From: Candidatus Saccharibacteria bacterium oral taxon 488 | Lineage (GTDB): Bacteria; Patescibacteriota; Saccharimonadia; Saccharimonadales; Saccharimonadaceae | Assembly: GCA_013100825.1 (NCBI GenBank) | Contig: CP040001.1 | Coordinates: 372,001 to 436,000 of the forward strand | DNA: 64,000 bases | Direction of reading: 5' to 3' | Part shown: in pieces, positions 36,059 through 44,539 of the stretch | Layout: each line of letters opens with the position of its first letter | How positions within the stretch are numbered: the stretch's first letter is position 1 | Translations under genes and position numbers: made by a program | The notes under the pieces: model-generated | Seen by the model: only the letters and a program-made list of their open reading frames with translations | What the model was told of the DNA's origin: nothing | Databases searched by the model: none

Positions 36059-36676
36059 CTATAGCGTTCGTCGTCCTTCCAGCGCATGCGTCAGGGTGAT
36101 TTGGTCGGCATATTCGAGGTCGACGCCGACGGGGATGCCGCGAGCCAGGCGCGAGATGGTGATGGTGAGACCGGCCTCCTGGAGGTAGCGCTGTAAAAAG
36201 AGCGCGGTTGATTCGCCCTCGACCGACGCGTTGGTGGCGATGATTAATTCCTCGGCGTCATCATGCTTGATGCGCTCAATGAGCTCGGGGATGTGTAGCT
36301 GCTCCGGGCCGATGCCATCAATTGGTGAAATCGCCCCGCCCAGCACGTGATAGGTGCCACTATACTGCCCCGTCCGCTCCAGCGCCACGATGTCCAGCGG
36401 CTCTTCGACTACGCAAATCAAGCGGCGATTGCGCGACTCGTCTTGATATAGCGGCGACACCTCTTGATCATGATCGATCAGCGCGAACGTGACCGGACAG
36501 GTTTTAACACGTGTGTGCAGCCGATCTAGCGCCCGTGCTAGCTGCTCAGCCCGTCTGGCGTCACGCCGAAGTACAGCGTAGGCATAGCGCTCAGCAGTTC
36601 GCGGCCCAACCCCAGGTAGTCCACCAAATTCATCAATCAGCGTCGTCAGCGCCGCTGGTAAAATCGTCGGTTTCAT
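36059..36676 (-). CDS. recR: Recombination protein RecR
   Basis: RecR of the RecFOR pathway. Helix-hairpin-helix GGLPGVGPRTAERYA at the N-terminus, TOPRIM segments VVEEPLDIVALE and IIATNASVEGESTALFL, and the C-terminal SRLARGIPVGVDLEYAD are intact. The zinc finger cysteines appear reduced: a single Cys in VKTCPVTFALID and one in RLICVVEE are seen rather than four. Length of 205 is normal. It overlaps the ebfC stop by one base. Confidence 0.93.
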   Translation of the reverse strand: MKPTILPAALTTLIDEFGGLPGVGPRTAERYAYAVLRRDARRAEQLARALDRLHTRVKTCPVTFALIDHDQEVSPLYQDESRNRRLICVVEEPLDIVALERTGQYSGTYHVLGGAISPIDGIGPEQLHIPELIERIKHDDAEELIIATNASVEGESTALFLQRYLQEAGLTITISRLARGIPVGVDLEYADQITLTHALEGRRTL

Positions 36677-36966
36677 TAGAACGGCAAGTTGCCCAGCCCG
36701 CCCATCAGCGGCTTCATCGTCTCGGCAGCAACTTCCTGCGCTTTGGCTAAACCGTCGCGAATTGCAATCTGGATCCAGTGTTCCAGCTGCTCGATATTAT
36801 CGAGGTCAACCATTTTTGGATTAATCTTGATCGACTTAATTTTCAGCTCGCCGGTGATCTGGACGACCACTGCGCCATCGCCGGCTTCTACTTCAATGAT
36901 TTCCTTGCCGAGTTGTTTCTGGGCCTTGCGCAGTTGCTGCAACATCTTGACTTGGTCAAACGCCAT
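36676..36966 (-). CDS. Nucleoid-associated protein YbaB/EbfC
   Basis: A 96-residue protein with the N-terminal coiled helix MLQQLRKAQKQLGKEI and the beta core VVVQITGELKIKSIKINP followed by a C-terminal helix, as in YbaB/EbfC. It binds DNA and is conventionally next to recR, as here. A leadered transcript is likely: AAGGAGG precedes the ATG. Confidence 0.9.
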   Translation of the reverse strand: MAFDQVKMLQQLRKAQKQLGKEIIEVEAGDGAVVVQITGELKIKSIKINPKMVDLDNIEQLEHWIQIAIRDGLAKAQEVAAETMKPLMGGLGNLPF

Positions 36967-37006
36967 AATTATTGATTCCTCCTTGAATTTACTTTTTCAT
37001 TATACG

Positions 37007-38467
37007 CTATTTTTTCGCCAATTTGTAGAGGTAAAAGCGGTCAGCCCGCTCGGTGTGGCTATTGGTGACGATGCGCTCGAGTGTCCAGCCGTCAGTGTTG
37101 GGGTGTGCCATTTGTTCAGCGCGGGTGATGACGAGCGTAGCACCCTCCGCGGCCGGCTGATTGACGGCGAGTTTGTGCTTGCTATAGCGAGCGACGGTTT
37201 CGTAGAGCGGCGCCTCGTGCGGGTTGGCGACGAGAACGACGTTTTGCCGGCCGGCGATGGCTTTTTGTAGCAGTGGCAAGTCAGTGCTAAATTCATGCAC
37301 CGCGCCCGAGAAATGACGATACCCATTGGTAAAGCGGTCGAGGCCCGAGAGCACCATCACGCCGATGAGCGCCATCAGCATCAATAAGCCAGTGATACGG
37401 GCATAAGGATTGCGCGGGAACAGCGAATACCATTGATTGAGCAGTGCCTCGACGCCAACCGCCAGCAGGATAAATAGCGGCAAGATAATAATGCTGGTCA
37501 TTGATGGCTGCAGCGCCAGCAGCGGCAAACTTAGTAGCAGCCAGACGCCGATCATGTACGAACGTGCGGTGTGGTGCTGTTGGACGGTTTTGAAAAATCC
37601 GAGAGCGATCAGAAACAGCGCCGAAAAGTCGAGCACCGGTGTGATCTGACCGCCGACAACGGTTGGCTTGACCCAGAGATAATGATAGAGCAGCAACCGC
37701 AAATTATCGACTAACGCCCAGCTGAGGCTGTGAATACCGACCAGTGATTTGAGTAGATCGTGATGCGTCGCGGCGAGGAAAATTGCCAGCGCGCTCGTGA
37801 GCGCGAGAACGACGATCGCTGGTAGCCATTTGAAGCGATTGCGTTTGGCGAGTAGCGCGTAGCGGGTATGCGGGTGGATCAGCGCTACCAACAGCAGCAT
37901 CAGATGAATATACCAAAAATACGGCGTAAACAGACTCAGGCCGACCGTCGCCGCCAGCAGCAGCCGCCACAAGGCCGAGCCCTTAGCGCGCTGAACGATC
38001 AGGCTGGCAAAGAGGAGGATGAGCGCAGCATAGGTGATGTAGAGGATGTGCGGCGTGAAGCTTTGGGCAAAGAAGATCAGCTGGCCGGTGACGATCATGA
38101 TGACGAGCGACAGGATGGTGACATTGGGCTTGAACCAGCGCCGCAATAGGAAAAATATGGCAACGGCTGCGATGAATGACAGGATAAGCGACGGCAACTT
38201 GATGGTATAGATGGTGACGCCAAATATGCTGAATAATCCGCGCTGCAAGAGGTGAAATGGTAAGTTGGTTTGGGCGAACGAGCCGAGGTTAGTTGGCGAG
38301 ATGGCATTGGTGGTGCTAAGCGCTTCAATTTCCGCCTCGCTCACGCCGCCCGGGGCATACAAACTAGCGGCGGTGATGGCCGCACAAAATAGCACGATCA
38401 GCGCCATGTAGCCTAGCCAATAGCGCCAACGATAGACAGCCGAGTCGGCAAGTTTCCGCTTTTTCAT
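37007..38467 (-). CDS. GT39/ArnT-like membrane glycosyltransferase
   Basis: About 11-12 membrane helices. The first extracytoplasmic loop begins with SEAEIEAL, where PMT/ArnT family enzymes carry acidic catalytic residues (the usual DE/E pattern). These enzymes transfer sugars from lipid-linked donors to proteins or lipids outside the cell. The soluble C-terminal ~100 residues contain an alpha/beta fold. TATAAT ends 8 nt before the ATG. The acceptor is unknown; wall or surface glycoproteins such as the LPxTG protein are candidates. Confidence 0.7.
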   Translation of the reverse strand: MKKRKLADSAVYRWRYWLGYMALIVLFCAAITAASLYAPGGVSEAEIEALSTTNAISPTNLGSFAQTNLPFHLLQRGLFSIFGVTIYTIKLPSLILSFIAAVAIFFLLRRWFKPNVTILSLVIMIVTGQLIFFAQSFTPHILYITYAALILLFASLIVQRAKGSALWRLLLAATVGLSLFTPYFWYIHLMLLLVALIHPHTRYALLAKRNRFKWLPAIVVLALTSALAIFLAATHHDLLKSLVGIHSLSWALVDNLRLLLYHYLWVKPTVVGGQITPVLDFSALFLIALGFFKTVQQHHTARSYMIGVWLLLSLPLLALQPSMTSIIILPLFILLAVGVEALLNQWYSLFPRNPYARITGLLMLMALIGVMVLSGLDRFTNGYRHFSGAVHEFSTDLPLLQKAIAGRQNVVLVANPHEAPLYETVARYSKHKLAVNQPAAEGATLVITRAEQMAHPNTDGWTLERIVTNSHTERADRFYLYKLAKK

Positions 38468-38489
38468 TGGTATTGATTATAGCACAATT

Positions 38490-39848
38490 CTAGTCATGCT
38501 TGCGATCGAGGCTCATAAAACGCAGGCGCTCTGGGTGGAAGTAGAGTTGAATCTTGCCGACTGGGCCGTTACGGTGCTTGGCGATGATCAGATCGGTGAT
38601 GTTTTGCACTTCCGGATTGTCCGGTTCGTAATAGCCTGGGCGGTAAATAAAGCTAACGATATCGGCGTCCTGCTCGATGGAGCCAGACTCGCGCAGGTCG
38701 GCCAGCTGCGGAATTGGCGGCGTGCGCGACTCGACCGAACGGCTCAGCTGACTGAGGGCAATCAGCGGCACGTTGAGCTCACGGGCGATCAACTTTAGGC
38801 CGCGGGAAATTTCCGACACTTCCTGGACGCGGTTACCGTTGTGATTGTTGGTGGCCTGCATCAGCTGCAGGTAGTCGACGATGATCAGGCCAATTTCGCC
38901 TTCGTGCGCTAAACGGCGAGCTTTGGTGCGCATTTCCAGAATGCTGAGGCCCGGCGTATCGTCAATGTAAATCGGCGCTTCTGCCATCTCGCCCATGGCT
39001 TCGGATAATTTCTCAAAATCATCGCCGCTCAAATTACCGGTACGAATATTCCAGCTATCAACGCCGGCCGCATCCGCCAACATACGATCGGTCAGCTGCT
39101 CCTTGCTCATCTCGAGGCTGAAAAACAGCACCGGCTTTTTCTCGATCGTCGCTACGTTGTAGGCTAGGTTAGTCACCAACGTCGTCTTACCCATGGCTGG
39201 ACGGGCGGCCAGGATAATCAAATCCGACTTCTGCAGGCCCGCTGTCATGGTGTCCAGATCGCGGTAGCCAGTCCGCATACCGCGCAGGCTGCCCTTGTTG
39301 CGGTGAAGCTCCTCGATACGGTCAAAGCTGTCGGTCAAGATACTTTCCAGGCTGACCAGATCCTGTTTCAATGACTGGTCGGAGACGCTGAATAATTCGG
39401 CCTCGGCTTTTTCTAATAATTCCTGGGTCGTCGTCGATTCGTCATAGCCGAGTTCGGTGATGCCGCTGCTGGCCTTGATTAAGCGCCGCCGCACCGCTGT
39501 TTGCGCCACCATTTCGGCGTACGCCGCTGCGTGCGCTGCTGTCGGCACGTAGTTGGTGAGCTCCGTCAAATACGCCGAGCCACCGATGAGTTCCAGCTCG
39601 TCCTTGCGCTTGAGTTCATCGGTCAAGGTCAAGAGGTCAACTGGCTTATGTTTTTCAAATAGCCGCATCATACCAGCGAAAATTAGCCCGTGGTTTTTAT
39701 CATAAAAGTCGTTCGGTTTGACTATTTCCGCGGCGTCGGCTAGGACTTCCTCGTCGATGAGAATTGCGCCGAGCAGGCTTTTTTCAGCGTCCAGGTTTTG
39801 GGGCGGCAATTTGCCCGCTATGGTCTCGGTTTGGGTTGTTTCGCTCAT
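38490..39848 (-). CDS. dnaB: Replicative DNA helicase DnaB
   Basis: N-terminal DnaB domain (PPQNLDAEKSLLGAILID) and RecA-like helicase domain with Walker A ARPAMGKTTL, FSLEMSKEQL, IIVDYLQLMQ and the SRSVE segment. Length of 452 is standard and no intein is present. Its ATG overlaps the dnaX stop (ATGA), placing helicase and clamp-loader genes on one transcript, a useful stoichiometric link at the fork. Confidence 0.96.
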   Translation of the reverse strand: MSETTQTETIAGKLPPQNLDAEKSLLGAILIDEEVLADAAEIVKPNDFYDKNHGLIFAGMMRLFEKHKPVDLLTLTDELKRKDELELIGGSAYLTELTNYVPTAAHAAAYAEMVAQTAVRRRLIKASSGITELGYDESTTTQELLEKAEAELFSVSDQSLKQDLVSLESILTDSFDRIEELHRNKGSLRGMRTGYRDLDTMTAGLQKSDLIILAARPAMGKTTLVTNLAYNVATIEKKPVLFFSLEMSKEQLTDRMLADAAGVDSWNIRTGNLSGDDFEKLSEAMGEMAEAPIYIDDTPGLSILEMRTKARRLAHEGEIGLIIVDYLQLMQATNNHNGNRVQEVSEISRGLKLIARELNVPLIALSQLSRSVESRTPPIPQLADLRESGSIEQDADIVSFIYRPGYYEPDNPEVQNITDLIIAKHRNGPVGKIQLYFHPERLRFMSLDRKHD

Positions 39849-41377
39849 GATAATTCCTCCAGGTTAACTTCTTCGCCGCCGCCCATTAGCTCGGCAATTT
39901 TCGCAAGCTCGGCGTCTTTGGGCGGGGCTTTTTGTCCGATTGTCGCAATATCCAGTTCAGTGCCGGTGACTTGTTGCACAATTGTCGCAATAAGCGGGCG
40001 ATTCTTGGCATCATCTAGTTTCTTTTTATTAAAGGCATTACCGACGTACAGGGTCAAGGTGTTGCCGTTTCGTTGCCAACTGCAGTGTTGCAACAATGTC
40101 GCAATAGCGAACGACTGTTCTTTGGCCAGGGCGATGATTTTATCCCAGTCGATGTCTGTGGCGGAGGTCGGCGGATTGTCCGACGTTGGTTGATTGTCTG
40201 CCGGGGTGGCGGCGCCTACGGCTTCCTTACTCTTAGAGTCATTAGTTTGCTGATTCTTTGGGGTAGTTTTTGGCAAATTTTCTGCTGGCTGCGCGGCTGG
40301 TGTTTCTGTATCAGCTGCCGATGACTCTGGCTTATCTATTGGCGATTTGGAAATGGTGAGTGGCGGTTTGGCTGTGGTTTTGGGACTGGTGATCGACGGC
40401 GATATCAGCTCGGGCGATGTGTCGGTCACCTGTTCCCTATTGTCCATAAATATCGTCAATAATTTCAAGTCCGGATGCGGATGGCGGTCGATCTCGATTA
40501 GCTGCTTGACTAATGTAATTAACTCTGGCCGCTGATGTAAGCGTGCTCGCAGTAGCGACAATAATTGACGGGACAGGACGACCGGATCGGTGCCAGCTTG
40601 CTCTAGTTCATCCAGCAAACTCAGCGCCCCAGAAGCGTCGCGCTGCTGGTACAACTCCAGCAGATTTTCCAGCGTTTCAGCGGCGCTCAGTCCCAGATAC
40701 TGAGCTACATTGGCTGAGTTCAGTGGTTTGTTAGCGTCCGCCAATGCTGACAATTGATCAAGCATGCTGATGCCGTCGCGAAACCCGCCGCGCGAACGCT
40801 CAGCGATCAACCGTGCAGCGTCTTCCTCGATACTAAAGCCCTCTTTTTCGGCAATAGTCATCAACTGGCGCGCCATGATGTCTGTCGGAATGGGGCGGAA
40901 GAAAAATTGCTGGACGCGGCTGAGGATGGTGGCGGGCAGCTTGTCGGCGTCGGTGGTCGCCAGGATAAACACCACGTGCGCTGGCGGTTCCTCTAGGGTC
41001 TTTAGCAGTGCGTTAAAGGCAGGCTTGGACAACATGTGAACTTCGTCGATGATGTAAATTTTTTTCGGTGCGGAAACGGGCGCGACTTGGGCTTTTTCGC
41101 GCAGGGTGCGGATGTCGTCGACACCGTTGTTGCTGGCGGCGTCAATTTCAATAATATCCAGGTGCGAGGCATCCTCATCGTACGGTAACTGATTGATTTC
41201 ATGCGCTAAAATTCGCGCTACGCTGGTCTTGCCCACGCCGCGCGGACCCGTCAGTAAATACGCATGGGCGATTTTACCCTGCTCCAGCGCTCGGCGCAAA
41301 ATGTTGGTCACATGATCTTGTCCCAACACCTCGTCCAAGCTGCGACTGCGATATTTGCGGTACAGTGCTTGACTCAT
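39845..41377 (-). CDS. dnaX: DNA polymerase III subunit gamma/tau, zinc-module-less
   Basis: Clamp-loader ATPase with GPRGVGKTS, DEVHMLS, the sensor region ATTDADKLPATILSRVQ and domain III. In most bacteria a four-cysteine zinc module lies between Walker A and IEIDAAS; here that stretch is only HEINQLPYDEDASHLD with no cysteine, so the module has been lost. A Pro/Thr/Lys-rich linker (about 345-405) leads to a tau-like C-terminal domain. TATAAT ends 9 nt before the ATG. No programmed frameshift site for a shorter gamma form was noticed. Confidence 0.93.
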   Translation of the reverse strand: MSQALYRKYRSRSLDEVLGQDHVTNILRRALEQGKIAHAYLLTGPRGVGKTSVARILAHEINQLPYDEDASHLDIIEIDAASNNGVDDIRTLREKAQVAPVSAPKKIYIIDEVHMLSKPAFNALLKTLEEPPAHVVFILATTDADKLPATILSRVQQFFFRPIPTDIMARQLMTIAEKEGFSIEEDAARLIAERSRGGFRDGISMLDQLSALADANKPLNSANVAQYLGLSAAETLENLLELYQQRDASGALSLLDELEQAGTDPVVLSRQLLSLLRARLHQRPELITLVKQLIEIDRHPHPDLKLLTIFMDNREQVTDTSPELISPSITSPKTTAKPPLTISKSPIDKPESSAADTETPAAQPAENLPKTTPKNQQTNDSKSKEAVGAATPADNQPTSDNPPTSATDIDWDKIIALAKEQSFAIATLLQHCSWQRNGNTLTLYVGNAFNKKKLDDAKNRPLIATIVQQVTGTELDIATIGQKAPPKDAELAKIAELMGGGEEVNLEELS

Positions 41378-41462
41378 TACTTATGTATTATAACGCAAAG
41401 TATGGGATTAGTAAGCTGTTTGGTGGTTGATTAAAAGACAGCACGCCCCACACGAGCACTCC

Positions 41463-42331
41463 TTAAAACAGCGCCAACTGTGTGCTGGGTATTTCGATGT
41501 TAATGGCGCCGTCAATTGTTTGCGCCTGGTAGCCGATGAATTTTTTCACGTTGTATGCCAGCAGCTGTCCATCGTAGTCGGTGATGAGTACCGAGCCGAT
41601 GACGCTGATGACGACGCCAGCCATGGTTTTATGCCCCGTCATATCAATCACACTACTGAGGTCTCGACCGTCCGTGTGAAAATACTCGTCGCACATGATG
41701 AGCGTCCGATTTGGAAAATCCAGCCCCAGTTTTTGCTGAATGCGTATCAGCGTGTCAGCTAGGGCCTGCTCCGCCGCTGCAGTATCGAGCGGCTGCTTGA
41801 TCATCCCTAGCTTTTTGCTGGCAGCCACCATTTCTATGATGCCGTCCAGGCCGGCTATTTTCGCCTCATACTGCCGGGCGATCAACGCCGAAGCAAACGT
41901 TTCCAGCTTCACCGCCAGGCGCGCTCCCTGCTCCAGCAGCCGCCGAATGCCGCGCTCTTCCTGCGAGATGCCGACTTTGATAACTTCCGGCGCGAAATAT
42001 GCCAGATAGACGAAGTGCGGGTTTTGATTAATTTTTGCTGGGCCGACACCGAATCGGCGTTATAAAACGCAGGATTAAAACCAGTCCGATTACGACATTT
42101 CAGGCAGTTTTCATATTTACCGTCAACCGTGGCGCTGTCAGGACAAACCTGGCTGCAATGATTGTCAAAATCCACCCAGCCGGTACAATATTTGGTCGAA
42201 AAATCAAACGCCAGTGACGGCTCCTGTCCCAAAACATCACCACGCTCAGTCTTGCCGTCAATCTGCCATTCCAGAAATGGCCGGTTTTCGGTATCAAAGC
42301 TGGCGTAGCTTAGCAAAAACTCCCCAGACAT
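41463..42331 (-). pseudogene. DUF2797 protein gene split by a frameshift
   Basis: Two overlapping frames make one DUF2797-like protein. The first (from ATG 42331) gives the cysteine-rich N-terminal half with CTGWVDFDNHCSQVCP and CLKCRNRTGFNP. The frame that continues the family is the other one, with HFVYLAYFAPEVIKVGIS and LLEQGARLA, running to 41463. The switch falls near a run of five A (T on plus strand) at 42032-42036. The second part could be translated separately from a GTG at 41912. Either a recent indel, a sequencing error or recoding. The promoter (TATAAT ending 6 nt before the ATG) is intact. Confidence 0.75.
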
Positions 42332-42347
42332 AGCACCATTATATCAA

Positions 42348-42377
42348 AAGCCGCCCGGTAACCGCCCGGGACGGCTT
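42348..42377 (-). terminator. Terminator between two units
   Basis: Hairpin AAGCCG-CCCGG / CCGGG-A-CGGCTT followed on the minus strand by TTTTGATATAAT. The U-tract runs directly into the -10 of the DUF2797 gene, so terminator and next promoter share sequence. Confidence 0.6.
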
Positions 42378-42394
42378 CAAATGTCAAAAACGGT

Positions 42395-42910
42395 CTATAG
42401 TGGCGCTTCGACAGCTGCCCAGGTGGCGTCCGGATTGTCATCAGGGATGATGATGGTGACTTGGTCGCCGACTTCGATGCGGAAGAAGGTGACGCTGGCG
42501 AGCAGGATGCGATATTCACGGCCATTGGCTTCGACGTAGTAAACGCCGTCATGTTGGACGAGCGTACCGATGACTTGTTTGCGCGAGACCGGGCCGATTT
42601 GTTTGTAGATAAAGCTGCCGTCTTCGGCGATGGTTAATTTCAAGATGTCGCCCTCGACGAGCTTGGACTTTGAGGCGTAGTTCGCCGGGATTGGATAATT
42701 CTTGCCATCAGGCCCCATCATCATTTGACCATCAAACACACCCTCGATTATCTTGCCGGCAACATCGTCCGACGAGGTTTTCGGCGTGACGACTTGTCCA
42801 TCGTCACCAACGATGCTGATCAGCAGCTCCTTGGCTGCTGCTAAGTTAGTTTCTGCTTCTTGGATGAGCGTCCTGAGGCGCTTCACTTGCTTTTCCGGTA
42901 AATCAGACAT
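42395..42910 (-). CDS. Hypothetical protein with N-terminal coiled helix and beta domain
   Basis: 171 residues: a helical N-terminus (about 1-35), a linker, then GKIIEGVFDGQMMMGPDGKNYPIPANYASKSKLVEGDILKL and further beta-rich sequence resembling an OB- or SH3-like barrel. It looks well conserved and soluble, possibly nucleic-acid or ribosome associated given its place upstream of rplJ-rplL in genomic order, but no family name is assigned. An AAGGA-type site precedes the ATG at a long distance. Confidence 0.62.
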   Translation of the reverse strand: MSDLPEKQVKRLRTLIQEAETNLAAAKELLISIVGDDGQVVTPKTSSDDVAGKIIEGVFDGQMMMGPDGKNYPIPANYASKSKLVEGDILKLTIAEDGSFIYKQIGPVSRKQVIGTLVQHDGVYYVEANGREYRILLASVTFFRIEVGDQVTIIIPDDNPDATWAAVEAPL

Positions 42911-43072
42911 ATGGCTCGCATTCCTTGTCTATTTTGATAGTACGTGAGTGTAATATAGCACTAATTATGTGAGTGTGCAAGCCCCGTCAGCCTATTCGCA
43001 TCGGCTAACAGCTCATCTTTCCACAAGGATAACAGATAGTCAGGCAAAACCGTGGTAATTTTTACCCTTGCC

Positions 43073-43107
43073 AATAAAACACCGCCCGTGGTATAAGCTC
43101 CGGGCGG
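43073..43107 (-). terminator. Terminator of rplJ-rplL
   Basis: CCGCCCG / CGGGCGG hairpin followed on the minus strand by TGTTTTATT, about 40 nt after the rplL stop. Confidence 0.75.
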
Positions 43108-43144
43108 CATTTCTCTACGAAAACAATCGGTCGTTTCACTCAAA

Positions 43145-43522
43145 TTAGCTTAACTCAACGCTAGCGCCGGCGTCCTCGAGCGTCTTCTTGGCAGCTTCGG
43201 CTTCGTCCTTTGACACCTTTTCCTTGACTGGTGCTGGAGCGCCGTCGACGATGGCCTTTGACTCACCGAGGCCCAAGCCAGTGATTTCCTTGACTGCCTT
43301 GATGACAGCGACTTTTTGAGCGCCCGCGTCCTTTAGGGTGACGGTGAACTCAGTTTTTTCATCTTCTGCAGCAGCATCGCCGCTAGCAGCTGGACCAGCC
43401 ACCGCAACTGCGGCTGCAGCTGGCTCGATGCCGTATTCTTCTTTCAGGTAGTTCTTCAATTCATTAACTTCCAGAACTGTCAGTTTGACCAGTTCATCAG
43501 CCAATTTTTTAATATCAGCCAT
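43145..43522 (-). CDS. rplL: 50S ribosomal protein L7/L12
   Basis: N-terminal dimerisation helices, an Ala-rich hinge (about 35-50), and the factor-binding domain [42 protein letters not shown]. Length of 125 is typical. It follows rplJ after a 160-bp spacer that is filled by a palindromic repeat element, unusual for this pair, which is normally close together because L12 is needed in excess. The element may act on relative expression. Confidence 0.97.
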   Translation of the reverse strand: MADIKKLADELVKLTVLEVNELKNYLKEEYGIEPAAAAVAVAGPAASGDAAAEDEKTEFTVTLKDAGAQKVAVIKAVKEITGLGLGESKAIVDGAPAPVKEKVSKDEAEAAKKTLEDAGASVELS

Positions 43523-43550
43523 GGTATTCTCCTTAGATTATTGATTATTT

Positions 43551-43670
43551 ATCATCTCGAGTTATCCAATCTTCAACGCCTCCTCTTTTCGCGCCGGGCG
43601 CGCCTTCAGGGGGCGCTCGGGCTGCAATCGCTGTACGGAGACTTATGAAGATCAAATAACTCGAGATGAT
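43551..43670 (-). repeat. Palindromic element copy 6, between rplJ and rplL
   Basis: Perfect 15-bp arms ATCATCTCGAGTTAT (43551-43565) and ATAACTCGAGATGAT (43656-43670), with a second inner pair AATCTTCA/TGAAGAT. The core matches the uvrD-like copy: CTCCGTACAGCGATTGCA, GCCCGAGCG, hairpin, GGCGCGAAAAGAGGAG on the minus strand. It is the only non-coding copy and is transcribed as part of the rplJL mRNA. Confidence 0.82.
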
Positions 43671-43682
43671 TGATTGCTAAAC

Positions 43683-44207
43683 TTAAGCCGTAGCTTTGGC
43701 TTCGATGCCGTCCAAAAGTCCGTGCAAGTTGCCGCCAAGTGCGCCCACGGTGTCGTGGACTGGTGAGAGCAATTGTGCCACCACTTCGGCGATAAGCTGG
43801 TCTTTGCTTGGCAAGCCAGCCAGCGCTTTGATGTCAGCTTCGTTGATACTCAAGCCTTCACCTGAGAAGCCGCCGGCCAACTGCAGTGCTGGATGCGTCT
43901 TTGCAAACGTGTCCAGAACTTTGGCTGGCATGACCTCATCTTCGGCGCTCATGGCGTAAACCAATTGGCCAACCAATAAGTCAGTCTCGGCTTCTTTGTA
44001 ACCGTCAACGCCCTGCAATGCTACGCGTACCAAGCGGTTTTTGACCACCTTGATGACGACGTTTGCTTCGCGGGCGGCCTTGCGCAGTTCTTGCAATTCA
44101 GCCACACTCAGCCCCTGGTACCGCGCAAATGCCGTACCTTTGGCGTCTTTCAGAAGCTCGGTTAGTTCAGCAACCAAAGTTTGTTTTTTATCGCGTGAAA
44201 TTGCCAT
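43683..44207 (-). CDS. rplJ: 50S ribosomal protein L10
   Basis: The ribosomal stalk base. The N-terminal rRNA-binding domain (AKGTAFARYQGLSVAELQELRKAAREANV, VVKNRLVRVAL) and the C-terminal helix for L12 dimers are present; length of 174 is normal. An AAAGGA site precedes the ATG. The gene is preceded by a ~220-nt leader of the L10 type that allows autogenous control. Confidence 0.96.
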   Translation of the reverse strand: MAISRDKKQTLVAELTELLKDAKGTAFARYQGLSVAELQELRKAAREANVVIKVVKNRLVRVALQGVDGYKEAETDLLVGQLVYAMSAEDEVMPAKVLDTFAKTHPALQLAGGFSGEGLSINEADIKALAGLPSKDQLIAEVVAQLLSPVHDTVGALGGNLHGLLDGIEAKATA

Positions 44208-44427
44208 AAAAATCCTTTCTTTGATTGGTTCTTGTGTGATTCGACCGATTTGTTAACGTGCGGTAATGGAAAATCTGGTTCTCGTTTTCTGGGGATTAGC
44301 CGAGCAAACAAAAACGTCTTTGATTCTCGCACTACCAAAGACGTCAAATAAAACTGCTCGTTTCATCCCTCGGCGGCATTTTTATACCTCAGTTCCCTTC
44401 GGTCGCACGCTGTCTTTGGTAATGTTC
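44208..44427 (-). ncRNA. Ribosomal protein L10 leader
   Basis: A TACAAT -10 at 44439-44434 starts a ~220-nt leader. ACCAAAGAC near its 5' end pairs with GTCTTTGGT further down to close a multibranched structure, as in L10 leader RNAs bound by the L10-L12 complex for feedback control. A second GACGTCTTTG/CAAAGACGTT hairpin is also possible, implying alternative folds. Identification rests on position and pairing, not on a covariance search. Confidence 0.65.
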
Positions 44428-44539
44428 CTTAGAATTGTAGCAGAAATGACAACGGGATGCAAGACAATGTTGGCTTTAATTTTCAGGAATATGAAAACGC
44501 GCCTCGAGTATGAAGCGCGCTTATGAGAGGAGACCCACC

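Noticed and set aside
39900-40130. Repeated TTGCGACAAT / TTGCAACAATG motifs in dnaX
   Set aside because: They are short, irregularly spaced and explained by recurring Ala-Thr-Ile codons; no inverted or tandem repeat structure.
41990-42050. Programmed -1 frameshifting in the DUF2797 gene
   Set aside because: The A-run is not in a canonical slippery heptamer relative to the reading frame and no downstream pseudoknot was evident; an indel is simpler.
42961-43143. A 60-codon minus-strand frame after rplL
   Set aside because: It runs through the rplJL terminator hairpin and has no start signals; most likely chance.
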